Assembly (NCBI GenBank): GCA_960531495.1
Contig: OY482846.1
Coordinates: 36,625,565-36,689,564 of the forward strand
DNA length: 64,000 nt
DNA from: Zeus faber
Taxonomy: Eukaryota > Chordata > Actinopteri > Zeiformes > Zeidae
Reading direction: 5' to 3'
In this document: positions 62,451-64,000 of the stretch, one piece after another
How positions within the stretch are numbered: the first letter of the stretch is position 1
Layout of the letters: the number at the start of each line of letters is the position of its first letter
Notes under the pieces: generated by a model
What the model was told of the DNA's origin: nothing
Databases searched by the model: none
Seen by the model: only the letters and a program-made list of their open reading frames with translations
Program-made: the position numbers and the translations under genes

Positions 62451-64000
62451 TGATTGGCACTTTGTAAATGAGTGTATCTAACAACATTGTGAGATCAAAT
62501 GAACTAGGGGACGCTCTTTTAAAAAAAGAGACACGAATACTGATTTCTATCATTTATACACCAGTTTTTTGAAGTGAAGAGAGAACAAAACGATGGGTAA
62601 AGTTACAAGTGATAGTATGTGGTAATGTTCGTGGCAAAACGTCAAATTGAATTCCGTGAATTTTATTTCACACATTTCCTTTTTACCCTCTCTGCCAAGC
62701 TTGGTTAAACAAAGACCATATTCCATCTGTATTCTACCACGTAAATCAGAGTCGGTGAACTGTTGGTGGCCTGAGTCTATTATTAAAGGCAAAGGGTGTC
62801 AACAGGGAGAGAAATCTGGGCGTATGAGCTGGGCTCTGCGTCTGAGCGTATGAGCTCTGTCAGAACAGATAGCTTCCTTCCTTATCCAGCCTCATATTTT
62901 TTTAACGGGGGGGATGGATTTCTTCTTTTACATATTTTTTATTTTTTGCAAATTACACAATGTCTATTATTTTAATAACCCACCGCAGTGGAGAAAATAA
63001 AATAACCGTTTCTCTCTTTATGGAACATTTTCCTTTTCAGAGGGGAACTCCGATGCTAATCTAAATCTAAAATCTAAAATACAAAAAAAAAAAATAATAA
63101 TAAAAAAATGCGAGCTTGGGGGCGAGGCAATCAGGAAACGAGATTGAAAGATCTCGATCGCAAATCGGCATTTCACAAGAGGCCTCGGCTGTGAGGTATT
63201 TCAATGACAAACTGAGTCATGACCTCGGCGCAGTGGTCGGCCACGCCCCCGTTATTCCAAATTATTATCATTATGCTCCTTGCTTCTGAAGCGAATCTCG
63301 GGCTTCAGGGAACTGATCGCCACCTGACGTATTTCTCAAGGCGAAACTGATGCAGCGTCGGGGGCATAAATATTTATCAGTGATAAATGCATAACTTGAA
63401 AAAAACCCTCTGTAAATTGGAATCTGGTCTTCAGTATGAAAGTAGGGGGGCATTAGAAGAGATGAGATGAGTTTTAAAAAGTGTGTCTCCTCTTCTGGGG
63501 GTTGAATCTCAGATCTCCCAATATTAGATCAGGCAATTGAAATTGTCAGGGCAATATCAATAATTTGAAAGGAGACTTTATTAATCCCTGGGGGGTGGGG
63601 GGGGGGTGTGGATTCAGGTGGTACGGCAACAGAAGCGGAGACATAAAAAGAGATGAGAAACAAAAATGAAGAAAATAAATTATTATTAACTCATAGGTTC
63701 AATAAATGGCCCAATTTTTATTTATTTTTGCCAAGGATACAATCACATGATTGCGGCGCTCAAAATGCTTCTATTTATTCACATCAATGCCTTCAAACGA
63801 GAAGGGAAATTGTCTTGCAAGCAAGTCCAAAGAAAAAATATATAAAAATAATCTGATATCTGCTTTTCCATGATTGTCTAAAAAGGTATTTTGAGTTACG
63901 GAAGTATTTAGGTATTGACGTTTATTTTTCTTTCGTCAAAAATGGACGACCATTTAAGATGTGTCGTTAAACCCTAGTAATACTTTAGAATAGACATCTG
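62451..64000. other. right-end stretch, nothing recognised
   Basis: No gabrg3 exon is seen. The expected preceding exon (about 68 bp in mammals, encoding a YVNSIGP-like stretch) is absent, so the intron continues past the window. G-run at 63590-63606. Confidence 0.5.

Noticed and set aside
55949..64000. Search for the preceding gabrg3 exon
   Set aside because: No minus-strand YVNSIGP-like reading with a donor was found; the exon probably lies beyond the window.

Overview
This is a vertebrate, almost certainly teleost fish, genomic window. The host gene has small exons separated by kilobase introns. The surrounding DNA carries fish-type repeats: Tc1-like transposons, an L2-type LINE, a tRNA-derived SINE with an (AAATG)n tail, hAT/ZMYM-type transposases, a BEL/Pao retrotransposon, many MITEs and very long (AC)n microsatellites. 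No bacterial, plasmid or CRISPR signal is present.

One host gene is recognisable: the minus-strand 3' part of gabrg3, the GABA-A receptor gamma-3 subunit. Seven exons, in transcript order, are 55948-55857, 53723-53592, 39936-39854, 34366-34229, 27011-26859, 10633-10437 and 8137-7856. They have AG/GT borders and join in phase to an open frame of 358 codons plus stop. The protein covers most of the ligand-binding domain, the Cys-loop and TM1 to TM4. The signal peptide and N-terminal exons lie beyond the right edge. Paralogue-specific residues in every exon point to gamma-3 rather than gamma-1 or gamma-2.

Layout: 1-7855 is intergenic or 3' UTR, with a Tc1 remnant and AT repeats. 8138-10436 is the last intron. 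10634-26858 is a 16 kb intron with Tc1 copies, a hAT element broken by a SINE, an RTE-like LINE fragment and AT/AC repeats. 27012-34228 holds an internally deleted DNA transposon, a 132-bp AC array and an 800-bp tetranucleotide array. 34367-39853 holds an LTR-like repeat, a 651-bp foldback element and CA arrays. 39937-53591 holds an L2-like LINE, a longer copy of the same DNA transposon, a second hAT element and MITEs. 53724-55856 is a short intron made largely of two MITEs. 55949-64000 is upstream intron with an orphan GC-rich region and a decayed BEL/Pao element.

The observations most worth checking are these. The ligand-binding exon that is a single 221-bp exon in mammalian GABA-A subunit genes is split by a 2.1 kb phase-2 intron. 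The residue equivalent to gamma-2 Phe77 is Ile. A long transcript-sense (CA)n tract sits 35 nt after the Cys-loop exon. Several repeat families recur in the window and could be classified from it. I found no new multi-gene system.
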